Source of the DNA: Warburgia ugandensis
Lineage: Eukaryota > Streptophyta > Magnoliopsida > Canellales > Canellaceae
Assembly: GCA_035236585.1 (NCBI GenBank)
Contig: CP141126.1
Span: forward strand, 11,669,001-11,733,000
Reading direction: 5' to 3'
Length of the DNA stretch: 64,000 nt
The notes under the pieces are model-generated. The model ran no database searches and had not been told where the DNA came from. It was given only the letters and a program-made list of their open reading frames with translations. A program made the translations under genes and the position numbers. This document shows positions 1 through 23,060 of this stretch, piece by piece; positions within the stretch are counted from its first letter, which is position 1; each line of letters opens with the position of its first letter.

Positions 1-2
1 AC

Positions 3-11605
<11,603 letters not shown>

Positions 11606-12527
11606 AGATCGTATCTTAATTTCTTGCTGATGTTTAAGAGAGATGGTGCGGATTAGCTGAGGATAATATCGTAAATTCTTGCTGAAGTTTAAGTGAGATG
11701 GTGCCACAACATGAAACCATCACGGAACCACTCTTGGAGATACAAAACTGTTTTCTGCATGCAGAATTGGATGTTGATGTTGTCCGTCCGTGATTTGGTT
11801 AGCAGGACACTCCAGTTCCAGCAATTGTTGTATAAAGAAGATATGGCTACGAGTTCTCTGGTCTCCACAGTGACTTGACTTGATACAGGTTATTATAGCT
11901 TAACTAGCTTAGTGACTGTATTCAATCTAAAAGGTTGGCCAAGTGACCGGCAGTGCTGTTATCTTGTAATAAGAAGTATCTAGTTTCTTATAGCTTGATT
12001 AAGTTATCTGACACCGCAAATAACACAAGAAGCCGTGTTGATATGCCGATGAGTGGTGAAATATCATACCTACCCTTTGTATCTTGCCTTTCCTTTGTAA
12101 CTGTTTTATATTGGGATCTTCATAAAGAGTTTTGTGGGAGAAGATTAAATGTACTGTCCTAATATTTCCATGACAGGACCTTGCTATTGATATTCTTTGT
12201 ATTGGCAGTGGCTCTGAAGTTTAAATTGAATAAAATTGGTCTTGGCTCTGCTTATAATAACTGGTCTGGGTCCTCCACATGACATTAGAATGATCCATGC
12301 CCTTTTTCTGTAGAGAATGGTAATGGAATGACTTGTCAAGTGATTACACTTGCTAAATTATAAATTATCTTGATTTCCAGACGAATGGTTTACTGCAAAC
12401 TGGGTGGCAGTAGACTTCAGTTAAAACCATCAATATGGTAGATCGTGTTCTAGAAGAGCTAGCACAATATCAGAACCCATCCGAAAATTCCAACATTGAT
12501 TATATTCCTAACAATATATAAGCGGTT
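11606..12527 (+). other. 3' UTR and downstream of trihelix-UMP kinase gene
   Basis: No protein-like ORF. A candidate polyadenylation signal AATAAA is at about 12229-12234 (in TTGAATAAAATTGG). Otherwise plain AT-rich sequence. Confidence 0.5.
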
Positions 12528-12745
12528 TCCTGTTATGAAATAAAAAAATAAGTTAAGAAAAACAATAAAAACAAGTTTCCAGACAATCCTTTTGAATCTC
12601 CCAACGTAGAATAACTTTATTATGAGCCATCTATAGTCCTGTTATGAAATAAAAAAATAAGTTAAGAAAAACAATAAAAACAAGTTTCCAGACAATCCTT
12701 TTGAATCTCCCAACGTAGAATAACTTTATTATGAGCCATCTATAG
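12528..12745. repeat. Perfect 109-bp tandem duplication
   Basis: 12528-12636 and 12637-12745 are identical by eye over all 109 bases (each begins TCCTGTTATGAAAT and ends GAGCCATCTATAG). The second copy runs into the target-site duplication of LINE B. Confidence 0.95.
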
Positions 12746-12754
12746 AGCCCGAAG

Positions 12755-15700
12755 AACTCTGCCAATGCCGGTCCCAAGCTAGGATGAAAAAGGAGGAGGG
12801 TCATGCGTCAAGTGCTAGCTTGTAAGGAAGAAATAAAAATTATTTACAGCTTCTTAAAATTAAGGCAACCCTTTGCATTAGGTGACAGCTAGCAAAGGAG
12901 AAGTTGAAGATGATTTTGTTATTTTTTTCCTGCTTGCAAATATTTGTAAGAAAAAAATGAAAATAATCTCCAGCTTTTTAAAACTATGGCAACCTTAATA
13001 TGACATGAATAAAAAACTGGCATTTCCCATAAGCGACGCGCTACATCGGATCCCGAGTGCAGTGAAAAATGGGCAAGCGTTGCTAGGGCATTCCCTTAGA
13101 AGCAACGCACTATATCGGATCCTGAGTGTAGTGAAAAATCGGTAAAGGCTGCTAGAGCATCCCCTCGGAAGTGATGTGTTGCATCAAAACCTAAGTGCAA
13201 TGAAAAGCAGACATAGGTTCATGCCATGGAAATCGAGAAGGGCGCTAGTAAATAGGATATCTCCAGAACATAAGATTCGTATCGTCACATAGAATATAGG
13301 AACATGTACAAGTAAGAATTTGGAGTTAGTAGACACGATAAAATGTAGGAGAGTCAACATCGCTTGTATCTATGAAACCAAGTGGAAAGGAAGCTAAAGC
13401 TAGAAAAATCGATGGGTATAAATTATGGTATTTATGAAAGGATAATAACAAAAATGACATAGGAATAATAGTGAATAAAGAATTAAAGGATAAAGTTGTT
13501 GACATTAAAAGAATCAGTGATAGAATTATAAAAATAAAACTTATTCTAGGAGAGCAGATCATAAATGTTATAAGTGCATATACACCACAAATAGGCTTAG
13601 AAGATATAATCAATAGACAATTTTGGGAAGATATAAAAAGAGTCATGCAAGAAATCGACACTGAGGAGATATTTATAAGAGCATACTTAAATGGCCATAT
13701 AGGAAAAGAAAAGGAAGGATATAATAGAATACACAAAGGGTATGGTATAGGTGAACAAAATGAGATAGGTGAAACTATCATGGATTTTGCTTTATCATAT
13801 AACTTGGCTATTGCAAATACACTCTTTAAGAAGAAGGATGAATACTTAATAACCTTTAAAAGTAGACTTCATACAAGCCAAATAGACTTTTTTCTATTTA
13901 GGAATACTGAACGATCACTGTGTAAAGATTGTAAGGTAATACCCAGTGAGATTTTAACCTCGCAACATAGGTTAATGGTTATAGATATTAATATCAAAAG
14001 ATGGAAAAAAAAAGAAATGAACTTAATAGGTATCGAAAAACTAAGTAGTGGAACTTAAAAAGAGAGAAAATAACCTCATTCAAAAATAAGTTGATGGTAG
14101 AAGGAAGGAAACTAAAACTACAAAACAGAAGTAAACACCATGTAGATTAATATTGCTCAGTCCATTAAAAAAGTGGCAAAAGATGTCTTAGGAGTATCTA
14201 AAGTTAAAAGACAATTTGTAAAGGAAACATGGAGGTAGAGTGAAACAGTACAAAAAGTTATTAAAGAAAAACGGATGTGTTTTAAAGCATGGCAGAAGAC
14301 TAGAAATAATGAAAACTACGAACAATATAAGAATGCTAAAAAGGTTGTTAAGAGAATAGTAAGTAAGACTAAACTTAAGGCATATGATGAGCTATATAAT
14401 AGACTAGAAACAAGAGAATGTGAGAAAGATGTGTTTAAACTTACAAAAGTAAAAAAACAGAAGGGTAAGAACTTATATCATGTTAGGTGCATTAGAAGTG
14501 ATAATCAAAGGGTATTTGTTAAAGATAATGAGATCAAACAAACGTGGGAGATATACTTTCAAAAATTGTTAAATGACAAACCTAAATACTATAAGAATAT
14601 AGGGATTGAAAATACTATAAACCTAAATAATATTGGATATTATATATATGAACGTAGAATTGGAATACCTGAAGTAAAAGAGGGTTGGAAAAGGATACAA
14701 TTAGAAAAGGTCATATGACCCGATGATATACCAATAGAGGTTTGGAAACATATGAGAGATATTGGGGTAGTTTGGTAGACCAAGTTAATTAACAAGATTA
14801 TAAAATATATAAAAAAAATGCCTGATGAGTGGAGGAAAAGCTCTATTGTACCAATTTATAAGAATAAATGAGACATATAAAGCTACATTAATTATCAAGG
14901 GATCAAAATTATGAGGCACACTATGAAACTTTTTGAAAGAATGATTGAGAAGAAGCTACGGCATAAGACAAGTGTATTGGAAAATCAATTTGGTTTTATG
15001 CCAGGAGGTCTACAGGGAAGTTATTTTCTTAAAGAAATCTTATGATAGTCCCTAGAGAGTTAATATAGAATATGTTGGGCAAAAAAAGGATTTCGCGGAG
15101 GTATATATGCATAAATAAAGATACGTATGAGGGAGCGGTAACAAATGTTAAGACCGCTAGTTGCAAGACTGCTGATTTTCTTGTCATTATAAGATTGTAC
15201 ACATTGAATCTCTATCTTTTCACATTGGTTATAGATGAGTTAATAAAAACATCTGCACAAAGAGATTTCCTAGTGCATGTTATTTACAGATAATATAGTC
15301 TTATTTGATGAGACAAGGAATGTGTAAATACAAAGCTAGAGTTATGGAGAGAAGCATTAGAATCTAAAGGATTTAAAATCAGTAGAACTAAGACAATATA
15401 TAGAATGCAATTTTAGCAAGAAGAGTGGGACTAGAACACCAGTCAAAATTGATAACCAAGAAGTCCCCGTAAAAGACCACTTTTGATACTTAGGATCAAT
15501 GATTCATGAAAATGGAGAGATTGAGAGAGAGGTTATCCAGAGAATCCAAGCGGGTTAGAACAAATGGAGATATGCATATAGAGTTTTGTGTGATCGGCGG
15601 TGCCGCTCAAACTAAAAGAAAAATTCTTTAAGATGGCCACAAGGTCAGCCATGCTCTATGGATCAAAGTGTTGAGCAGTTAAGGAACATCATGCTCATAG

Positions 15701-16068
15701 GATGAGCGTCGCAGAAATGAGGATGTTAAGATGAATAAGGAATAAGACAAAAAAGGATAGAATTATGAATGAAAATATTAGAGAAAATGTATGCGTACCA
15801 CCAATAAGTAACAAGATAAGGGAGATTAAACTTAGATGACTTGGAACATATCTAAAGGAGACCAAAAACGATACCAGTTAAAAGGAGTGATGCAATATAA
15901 GTAAACGGTTTTAAAAGGGCGAGGTGAAGGCCCAAAAGAACGTAAATAGAAATGGTGATGAAAGATTTAAAACTTTGAGGTTAAATTAAGCCATGATACT
16001 TAATAGAGAGGAAGAGAGGAATAAGATTCATGTGACCAACCCCTAATTGGGATATGCCGATGATGCTT
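12755..16068 (+). mobile_element. RTE-clade LINE, copy B (full length, degenerate)
   Basis: Flanked by a TSD TATAGAGCCCGAAG (12741-12754) / TACAGAGCCCGAAG (16069-16082), 13 of 14 matching. The leader begins AACTCTGCC and shares GGTCCCAAGC--GGATGAAAAAGGAG with copy C. Three 69-bp repeats follow (from about 13034, 13103 and 13172). The endonuclease region is about 13260-14050, with an open stretch 13471-14058 containing ISAYTPQIGLED, NGHIGKEKEGY and SQIDFFLFRNTERS. The linker is 14275-14718 and RT about 14720-15640, with many stops. The tail reads GATATGCCGATGATG. Not capable of autonomous movement. Confidence 0.9.
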
Positions 16069-16082
16069 TACAGAGCCCGAAG

Positions 16083-16589
16083 GAAGTGGTTAAGGCCATT
16101 GGCCTCGTTATTACATTTGCCGGCTCATATTTCCTCAGTGATAATATGCATGTTTATCATATAACAGCCACTCGGCTACATTGATTTAATCATTTCCTCC
16201 CAAAATTATCAATCGAAAGGCTCGTCCATGCATCCCCATCCACTTGACCTTAATTAGTGATCCTGATCCACCAACTTACGCTTAAGATCTTCTGCTATAT
16301 TAAAGACTTGACTATGCAGCTGGAGACAGTACCTAAACTTCAGTTTGGATTCCTTAATGAACTCCTTTTAGCCCTGGATCTTGACACAAACTGAGTTGAA
16401 ACATCTGAACTCATCAAGAACATAGCAGCCATTTGAATTTTGAACGTCAAAATGCAAAAAAATAAATAAAACAAAGGATGTAGGGATGATACAGCAATCA
16501 TCTACTAGTAAAGAACTTTGCAGCGTCACCAGGTCAGACACAGGCTGCTACAGAGGGCAAAACATAAGAAGAAGCGCAACCACATCAGT
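16083..16589. other. Intergenic and probable 3' UTR of the receptor kinase
   Basis: No protein-like ORF. The part near 16450-16589 is probably the 3' UTR of the minus-strand kinase. The strand-reversed TTTATTTATTTT at 16460-16472 offers AATAAA-like strings only on the + strand, so the poly(A) site is uncertain. Confidence 0.4.
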
Positions 16590-18910
16590 TCAGTAGCTCG
16601 CCAGACCATCTTCAGTTGCAGCAAGAGATGGCGAAAAGGAACTGCGGGACTCCAAGTCTTCTCCCAACGGCGACTGCTCCACTCTTATCTCCTCGATCAT
16701 CTTCACCACCTGAGACATTGCCGGCCTTTCCTCCGGCTGATCGGCCGCACAAGCCAGAGCCACACGAAGCATTGACACCAATTCCTCCTCAATGTTCTTG
16801 TATCTCAACAACTCGGCGTCGAATATCTCTGCCGTCCATTCCTCTTTCACAGTCGATCTCACCCATTTTGGAAGATCGGTCCCACCAACCGGTTCATGGG
16901 CCCGAGAAGAAGTGTGCAGCGCGAGAGCTTTTCCAGTAAGAACTTCCAAGAGCAAGACGCCGAATCCGTACACGTCGGCTTTTTGAGAGAGCCTTTTTAT
17001 TCCTACTTGTTCTGGTGCCCTGTAACCACCCAATTTGGCCGTGGCCTGTACCGGGTTTAGCAGCAGGGAGAGCCCGAAATCCGCGATGCAAGCGATTCCA
17101 TTTTTGTCGAGAAGTACGTTGGAGGATTTGACATTGCCGTGGGGGATTTTGCTGCCGCTGTATTCTTCGTGGATCCAAGCCAGACCTCGAGCTGCTCCGA
17201 GTACCAAGCTGATCCTCGTCGTCCAATCTAGAGGAGTTCTTCCGGGGCCGCGATTTCCTGATCGAAGTACAAAAACCAGAACTCAGAAAAGTCGAACCGA
17301 GTTCATTAACGCAGAAAAATTGTAAATCTAGTTCGTCAACGGAGAAAAATTCAATAACGCAGAGGAATTAAGACAGACCAGAAACACAAAATCCAGAAAA
17401 TTAGTTCAAACCAAGTTCGATACGGGAGGGAAAATCAAAAGCAGTTCATCAACATGGAAGGATAAAGAACCCAGTTCGACAAACACAGGAAAATCAGAAC
17501 CCAGTTCCCTAACACAAATGGAAAATATAATTCATTACCAGGGAAAAAAAGGTGAAAATTAAAGCAAACTAAAGAAGAGAGGACATTACCGTGAAGCAGA
17601 GAATACAAGCTACCGTTAGGCAGATAATCGTAAACAAGCAGCTTCTCTTCCTTCGCATAATAATACGCCCTCAGCTTCACAATATTGGGATGCCTGAGCT
17701 TCCCAATCACATCCATATACCGCTCATACTCCTTCCTGGAACAAGAATTGGCATCTTTCAACCTCTTCACAGCCATGATCGACCCATCTTCTAGAACCGC
17801 CCTATAAACCGACCCCAAACTCCCTTTTCCAAGCATTTCCGCTGAAGCTTTCAACAGATCCTCCAACTCAAAATACTTCTTCCGACCAAAGAAAACCAAC
17901 TTACTTCTTTGGTCCATCTCCTCACTGTCTCTCCCTTTAACCACCACCTTGTTCTCGCTCGAAGCAACGCTACTTCCACTCTTCTTCTTATCAGCGTTTT
18001 CATCATCGTCTCCGGTATTAGCATAACGGTTACAGTAATAAGCTACCAGAAACGACGTAATGACTAGAAGAACTACAATATCTCCAATTATTATCCCAGC
18101 AATGGCGCCTGTGCTAAGTCCCTTTCTCTTCTCCCCTTTATTTTTCTTCCCGACGGTAATTGCAGAACTTCCCGGCATAGAACTAGAATTGGATGGCACT
18201 ACTGTTTGTCCTTCCGGCGGTAACCGCAGAGAAGTATCCGTATACGAACATTCCGGCAACTGGGTAGACCCACACAACCCTGCATTGCCAGAAAAACTCG
18301 CCGCGCCAAACTTCTTCCGTAATCCATCGGGTACTTTCCCGTATATCTCGTTGTTTGATACATTGAACTCTCGGAGATCCGGCAGTGACAAATCCGGCAA
18401 GTGACCGGAGAGTGCATTGTTTTGAAGACGGAGAGTGATTAACCGGGTGAGATTGGAAAAGGTGGACGGAATTTGACCCCAAAGATTGTTATCGGAGAGA
18501 TCGAGACGGAGAAGACGTCTTAAGAGAGAGAATTCTCTTGGGATTCGGCCCGTGAAATCGTTGCCAGAAAGGTAGAGGATTTTCAGATTGGAGCAGTTGG
18601 TGAGTGGAGCCAGAGAGCCGTTGAGGCGTCGGTTACTGTGGAGGTCTAAGAAGCGGAGCTGATCGAGGGAGGAGAGAGCATCGACGTGCCCGCGTAGGTC
18701 AAGGGAGGGAAGAGAAAGGGAAGTGACTCGGCCGGAAGTGCAACGGACGCCGAACCAGGAGCCGATACAAGCGTCGGGAGTGGTCCAGTTCCCGGCTAGA
18801 GTTGCGTGGGTGTCGGTTTGGGAACGGAAAATGGTTAGGGTGTGGGTATCATTCTGGGAGAAGACTGGGCGAGGAGAGAAGAAGAGAAGAAAGAAGAAGA
18901 AGAAGGCCAT
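16590..18910 (-). CDS. PXC1: LRR receptor-like kinase, PXC1-like
   Basis: Two exons on the minus strand, 18910..17590 and 17257..16590, with a 332-bp GT-AG intron that splits a glycine codon; 662 aa. Order: signal peptide ([11 protein letters not shown]), N-terminal cysteine pair C48/C57, about five LRRs (60-200), one membrane helix (268-293), an acidic juxtamembrane segment, then the kinase: GKGSLGSVY loop 361-369, lysine 382 (MAVK), IPHGN at 478-482, DFG 500-502. The catalytic HRD is HGN, so the usual aspartate is asparagine; this is an atypical, probably weakly active or inactive kinase, as in many LRR-III members. Sequence recalled for Arabidopsis PXC1 (At2g36570, vascular/secondary wall) is the closest I know. 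An upstream in-frame ATG at 18949 exists, but a TATTTAAA box at 18981-18988 makes 18910 the better start. Confidence 0.88.
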
Positions 18911-18980
18911 GTGTGAGAGAGAGCGAGAGAGGGAAAGACAACGTTTCAAGTGAGAAAGGGTGGAGAATGTCTTTGGCTCA

Positions 18981-18988
18981 TTTAAATA
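18981..18988 (-). promoter_or_regulatory. TATA-like box of the PXC1-like gene
   Basis: TATTTAAA on the minus strand, about 70 bp upstream of the preferred ATG (18910). A GA-rich leader (complement of 18911-18950) lies between. Confidence 0.45.
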
Positions 18989-19406
18989 ACTGAAGAAGGG
19001 TGGTTTTGTTCCTTCATTTACTCTGTGTTCTTCTTCCTATAGACACTTCTTGGCTTGTTTCATTTTCTTTCTTCCTTAAACATTGATAGGATTAGGAACA
19101 CTCCCTTTCTATAATCTAAACTGGCGATTAAAAGTTCAAGGGAAAGCCAACAGCAAATTTCTTCTCCCTTGAGTGATCACGGCTCCAAAAGGCTTGGATA
19201 TTAGAATTTGAAAACCTTGAGCAGTTGGAGATAGAGGGAGTTTTCCCTCAATTGGTTGGATCCCATAAAGATGAGCTCCTATTTGGCCAATCACCACTTT
19301 TAGCAAGGTGTTTGTCAATTGCGATGTTGAAATATTCAAGCTAATATTCCATGGACCATTAGAACAAGTGTATCAAATAGACTCCGTAACCGTTGATAAA
19401 ATAAAG
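18989..19406. other. Upstream region of receptor kinase, nothing recognised
   Basis: Probable promoter DNA. A 67-codon minus-strand ORF (19136-19339) has no recognisable motif and is not called. Confidence 0.4.
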
Positions 19407-19535
19407 TGGGCAGCCCCCCGGTGCACAAAGCTCCCACCCATTCGGGGTCTAGGAAAGGGGCAGACCACAAGGGCCTATAATATGTAATCTTACCTTATAT
19501 TTTTGCAAGAGGTTGTTTCCATGCCTCCCCTTCTT
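19407..19535 (-). mobile_element. Au SINE, internally deleted
   Basis: Strand-reversed Au: GGGCAGCCCCCCGGTGCAC, GGGTCTAGGAAAGGGGCAG, TTGCAAGAGGTTGTTTCC, then a jump from CATGCC to TCCCCTTC. The B-box part (about 50 bp) is missing. A second copy follows about 30 bp on. Confidence 0.8.
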
Positions 19536-19565
19536 CCGTAATTATTAATACATAAAATAAAAAAA

Positions 19566-19740
19566 AAAGGCAACCTGGGGCATAAAACTCTCATATATGC
19601 AGGATCAGGGGCAGACCATAAGAGATTATAGTATGCAGTCTTAACTTGTATTGTTGCAATAACCTGTCTCCACGAATCCGTGGCCTCAAGGTCGTGACAA
19701 CAACTTTACCATTACCATTGTGTCAAGGCTCACCTTCTAA
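19566..19740 (-). mobile_element. Au SINE, near full length
   Basis: Strand-reversed Au from GGCAACCTGGGGC to CAAGGCTCACCTTCT. It includes the B-box region (GTGGCCTCAAGGTCGTGAC) and the 5' ACTTTACCATTACC-TTGTG segment. Diverged. Confidence 0.8.
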
Positions 19741-21240
19741 TAATTATCCCCGTGACTGCAAAGTATAAGTCTTATAGAGAGGTTAAAAGTAAAAGTAGGG
19801 TCGAAGACCCATCATCTTTTGGGCTTTCCTAGCTGGGGCACAAAGATTAGCATGCACATGCACTGTGGTCGAGCTACTGTGACACAGTCCCTTCAAGTCT
19901 TACTAGAAACTGGAAAGTGGGGAATTTAAAGAGAAGTAGGCGGGGCATTGCTATGACCAGGATTGGCAGCATGATTTGATTTCCCCCTAAAGTAAAGCGA
20001 AACCAAGAGAGACTGATTTGCATGCTGGGGCAATTTGGGTTTGGAGATTGATGGCTTGAATCATTGCTGCTCTCCACTAGGAGAATGAAATGAGTGAAAA
20101 AGGAGTTTCCAAATCAAATCATCCCTTTTTCCTCTTAACTTTTCTACTTCTAATGCCGCGTGATCCATTGTAATTGAGGACCTCTTGTCTTGCTGGTTCG
20201 GTGGTTCTAGCACCACCATCCCAAATTGTGTGACTTGCCATCCTCTCTAATGGTCCACATCCATGTCCAGAACTAGGTCCAGGGCTGGTGGGTCACCGGA
20301 TGAGATTGTGAATTTGGAGGGGAATCCAATGCTGTCGATCTATTGGGGCCACCACATGAAAGTGATGCTAACAGTCTGATCAAAACAGCTGATAGCATCA
20401 ACTTGAATTAATGGAATGATCAAGATCATCCGGTGGTTTTAGTCTCCAGGTGATTTACTGGCCTGTGAGGGGATAGTAAGAAGCTCTACAGGAAATGCCA
20501 GGGTAAGAATTCCTTTGGGAGACAACGAGAATGGAGAAGCTTCGGATTCACCCACCACATGACATGCATCATAGCCATCTGAACAATTTATCTTGTTGGA
20601 GTCCCCTATGCATGCGGCTACCTCGGGTAAAAGATCACTCTGATGGTGACTCTTCAACAATAGCCGGCATACCCACAGTTAAGCAATCTGGATTGCAATG
20701 ATCATCCAAAGAAATATTGGCTGAAGGGCTCGGATCAGTGGCAAATCGCCGACCATGGTCCATGTAGACATACCCTAACAGGTTGTAGCGGTTGGTCAAG
20801 CTAGTGGAGCCACCTTGAGCATTAGGTGTCCTAAGTAGGCCTGCTGGTTTCTGTTGATACGTCAACATGGTTTGACTCTCTGTAGTAACTATTTTGCTAT
20901 CATACTTAACCAGCATTCAGTAATCAGAAGACTAGTTAAGAAACCAAAGACCCAGAACCACTGCGAGACTGTACGACAAGCGTGCAGGTCTCCAAAACAA
21001 AGCCTGGTGTAGCTTTTTCAAGGGTTAACATTGGTGCAGCAGTAGACAAAAGCCGCCTTCGCTGGTCGCGGTTCCCAAAGGAAGACTGTTTGATGTAAAA
21101 CCAAGACATCATCTGCTTTTGAAAAAGGCCGTAAAAGCTTGCTAGGCCAGGTCTGACGTGTGCCTATCAAAACAAGGGAAAAATATACAAACTCAAACTT
21201 TCCCCGCCATTTAGCCTAGTGTCACCGACTAAGGCTTACT
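19741..21240. other. Intergenic; unidentified minus-strand ORF pair at 20439-20916
   Basis: Minus-strand ORFs at 20635-20916 (93 codons, real ATG preceded by an in-frame TGA) and 20439-20660 overlap by 26 bp in different frames. Read across one frameshift they would make a continuous protein-like stretch of about 160 residues (…GYVYMDHGRRFATDPSPS… then …LLPEVAACIGDSNKI…). I do not recognise it; it may be an exon of an unknown gene, a frameshifted remnant or chance. The rest of the segment holds nothing I can name. Confidence 0.25.
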
Positions 21241-21379
21241 TAACTGGTAGACTTAAAAGAGATTAGGCACATCAATTTGTAGAGAAAGTCTAAAAGGCTC
21301 TGATTCTAAAAATATTCTCAAAAATATTTAGAATTTAGAATATTGTAGACTTAGGATATTTTAAAAAATATTCTAGAGA

Positions 21380-21560
21380 ACAATCTAATTATACACATGT
21401 AATAATTTTTACTATTTATTGAGGAGGTAAAAAAGGAATGAACTCCTATAAATAGAGGAGCTCCCTCATTTATAAGACATCTTATAATCAAGCATCAAGC
21501 TTTGAAGAATCATAGTGTAAGTTAGTAGCAGTAATATATATAGTGGTTTTTTTCAGGTTT
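21380..21560 (+). promoter_or_regulatory. Promoter-like segment, possibly from an LTR
   Basis: TATAAATA at 21447-21454 lies inside an almost palindromic CTCCTATAAATAGAGGAG. It is followed by a C/T- and A-rich leader typical of LTR promoters. No coding region follows and no matching second LTR was found, so this may be a decayed solo LTR. Confidence 0.35.
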
Positions 21561-21728
21561 TATGCTCTCTTCCCATATTTTTTTGCAAGCTTCTGTAATT
21601 TAGGCTAAACTTAGTCTTGGTGCCTTAAGCGCATTCAAGACTAAATGCTGCACGGGAGTCTGAAAGTCTGAGCCCGTGATACTAGGAATCGAAGAGTGTG
21701 AGTAGTAAGGAGAGCCTAAGCACAATTG

Positions 21729-21842
21729 TAGAGTTGTCGTCACATGACCTTAAGATCATAGGTTTAAGTCATAGAAAAAGCCTCTTGCAAAATGTAAGGT
21801 AAAGCCACGTACTATTTATCCTTATTGTCTGTCCCTTTTCTG
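21729..21842 (+). mobile_element. Au SINE, truncated
   Basis: Au in canonical orientation: GTTGTCGTCACATGACC, B-box-like GGTTTAAGTC, AAGCCTCTTGCAAAATGTAAG and TGTCTGTCCCTTTTC. Both ends are incomplete. Confidence 0.75.
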
Positions 21843-22188
21843 CCGGAGCTAGCAGAGTTCATAACTTGCCTGTTGCCATGGTCTGCACTGACTCAGTTTA
21901 TGCGAGTTGAGATGGTTACTACTTGAGATGCTTCGGCAGGGTTCAGCCGTACCAGTTGAGCAGTAGATCAATGGGCACTATTTGCAACGCATGCAAAGCC
22001 CCCATCAAGTCTCAACGGAGGACTTACTCTATGGAAGATGGCATTTCTTTTTCCATTTTTGCAGGCTATCCGCCAAAACCTTTTTATTTAAATCATATTT
22101 TAAAAACTCAGAAATAAAAGTCAGATGAGTAAAAAGTTTAGAATAATCAGGTGATATTTTTAATAATATTTTATTTGTGTTTAGTTAT

Positions 22189-22207
22189 ATATATATATAT
22201 ATATATA
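22189..22207. repeat. (AT)n microsatellite
   Basis: About nine AT units. Confidence 0.9.
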
Positions 22208-22449
22208 ATTACACCATATTAGATCACTAGTCAAGTTAGTTAAGGCGTTTGATTGTAGATTAGAAGTCTCCAAGCAACAGATTTTTGTCATGTACAAGTT
22301 ATAACTTGTTGAGTAATTTAATTTAACATAGAGCCGACTAATGATGATTTTTGGAGATTGTTCTCATAAATGTAGCCTGCTCTTGTCTCTATATTTATTG
22401 ACCATTTATATTCTCAAATTAGAGGCTTAGAAAAGTTAATCACTGGCCA

Positions 22450-22605
22450 AAAGCTTAGGAGCCCAGTGGCTTGGTGAAAACAGGCGCCTCTCCTGATTGA
22501 TGACAGGTTGTAGGTTTTGAGGTCCGTCACCACGTTCCATCCTACTAGGGTTAGACAGATCTACTCGTAGTGGTTCCTTTATAATTCTTCGTTTGTACCA
22601 ACAAA
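22450..22605 (+). mobile_element. Putative tRNA-derived SINE (non-Au)
   Basis: A-box-like AGTGGCTTGGTG and B-box-like GGTTTTGAGGTCC are spaced about as in a tRNA. The 3' end TTATAATTCTTCGTTTGTACCAACAAAAAAG resembles the ends near 31475 and 32130. No clear TSD. Confidence 0.5.
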
Positions 22606-22886
22606 AAAGTCACTCAAAGGAGTTTGACTTCGGTGCATGCTCCATCCATAGCAAGCCCTAGCTGATAAATGGTTTGGATCATTGAACAGTGCTCTGCCAG
22701 GCACTTCTTCTTTACCACAAGTATAAGCATCCACCATATAACAGCCCCAACTATTTCAGACTCCATAGTCAATATCACGGCAAGAGATGTAGTGTAACGT
22801 TGCGGCCATGGCATCCATGCTTCCTTCCTTGTTTGTATTAACAATTTCTAAGTGTGATTAGTAAGCAACGGGTGAGGGTGAAAAAT

Positions 22887-23060
22887 AAAGGGCAGCCCCG
22901 GTGCACCAAGCTCCCGCCTATGCGGGATCCAGGGAAGGGGCGGACCACAAGTATCTATAGTATGCAGCCTTATCTTGTATTTTTTACAAGAGACAGTTTC
23001 ACATCTTGAAACTGTGACCTCAAGGTTACACGACAACTTTTACCTTTGCACCAAGGTTTG
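22887..23060 (-). mobile_element. Au SINE, near full length
   Basis: Strand-reversed: GGGCAGCCCCGGTGCACC, TATGCGGGATCCAGGG, GCGGACCACAAG, CTTGAAACTGTGACCTCAAGG, ACGACAACTTTTACC, CACCAAGG. One of the best preserved copies. Confidence 0.88.

Noticed and set aside
17035-17325. Plus-strand ORFs at 16.5-18.4 kb
   Set aside because: Antisense shadows of the receptor kinase exons.
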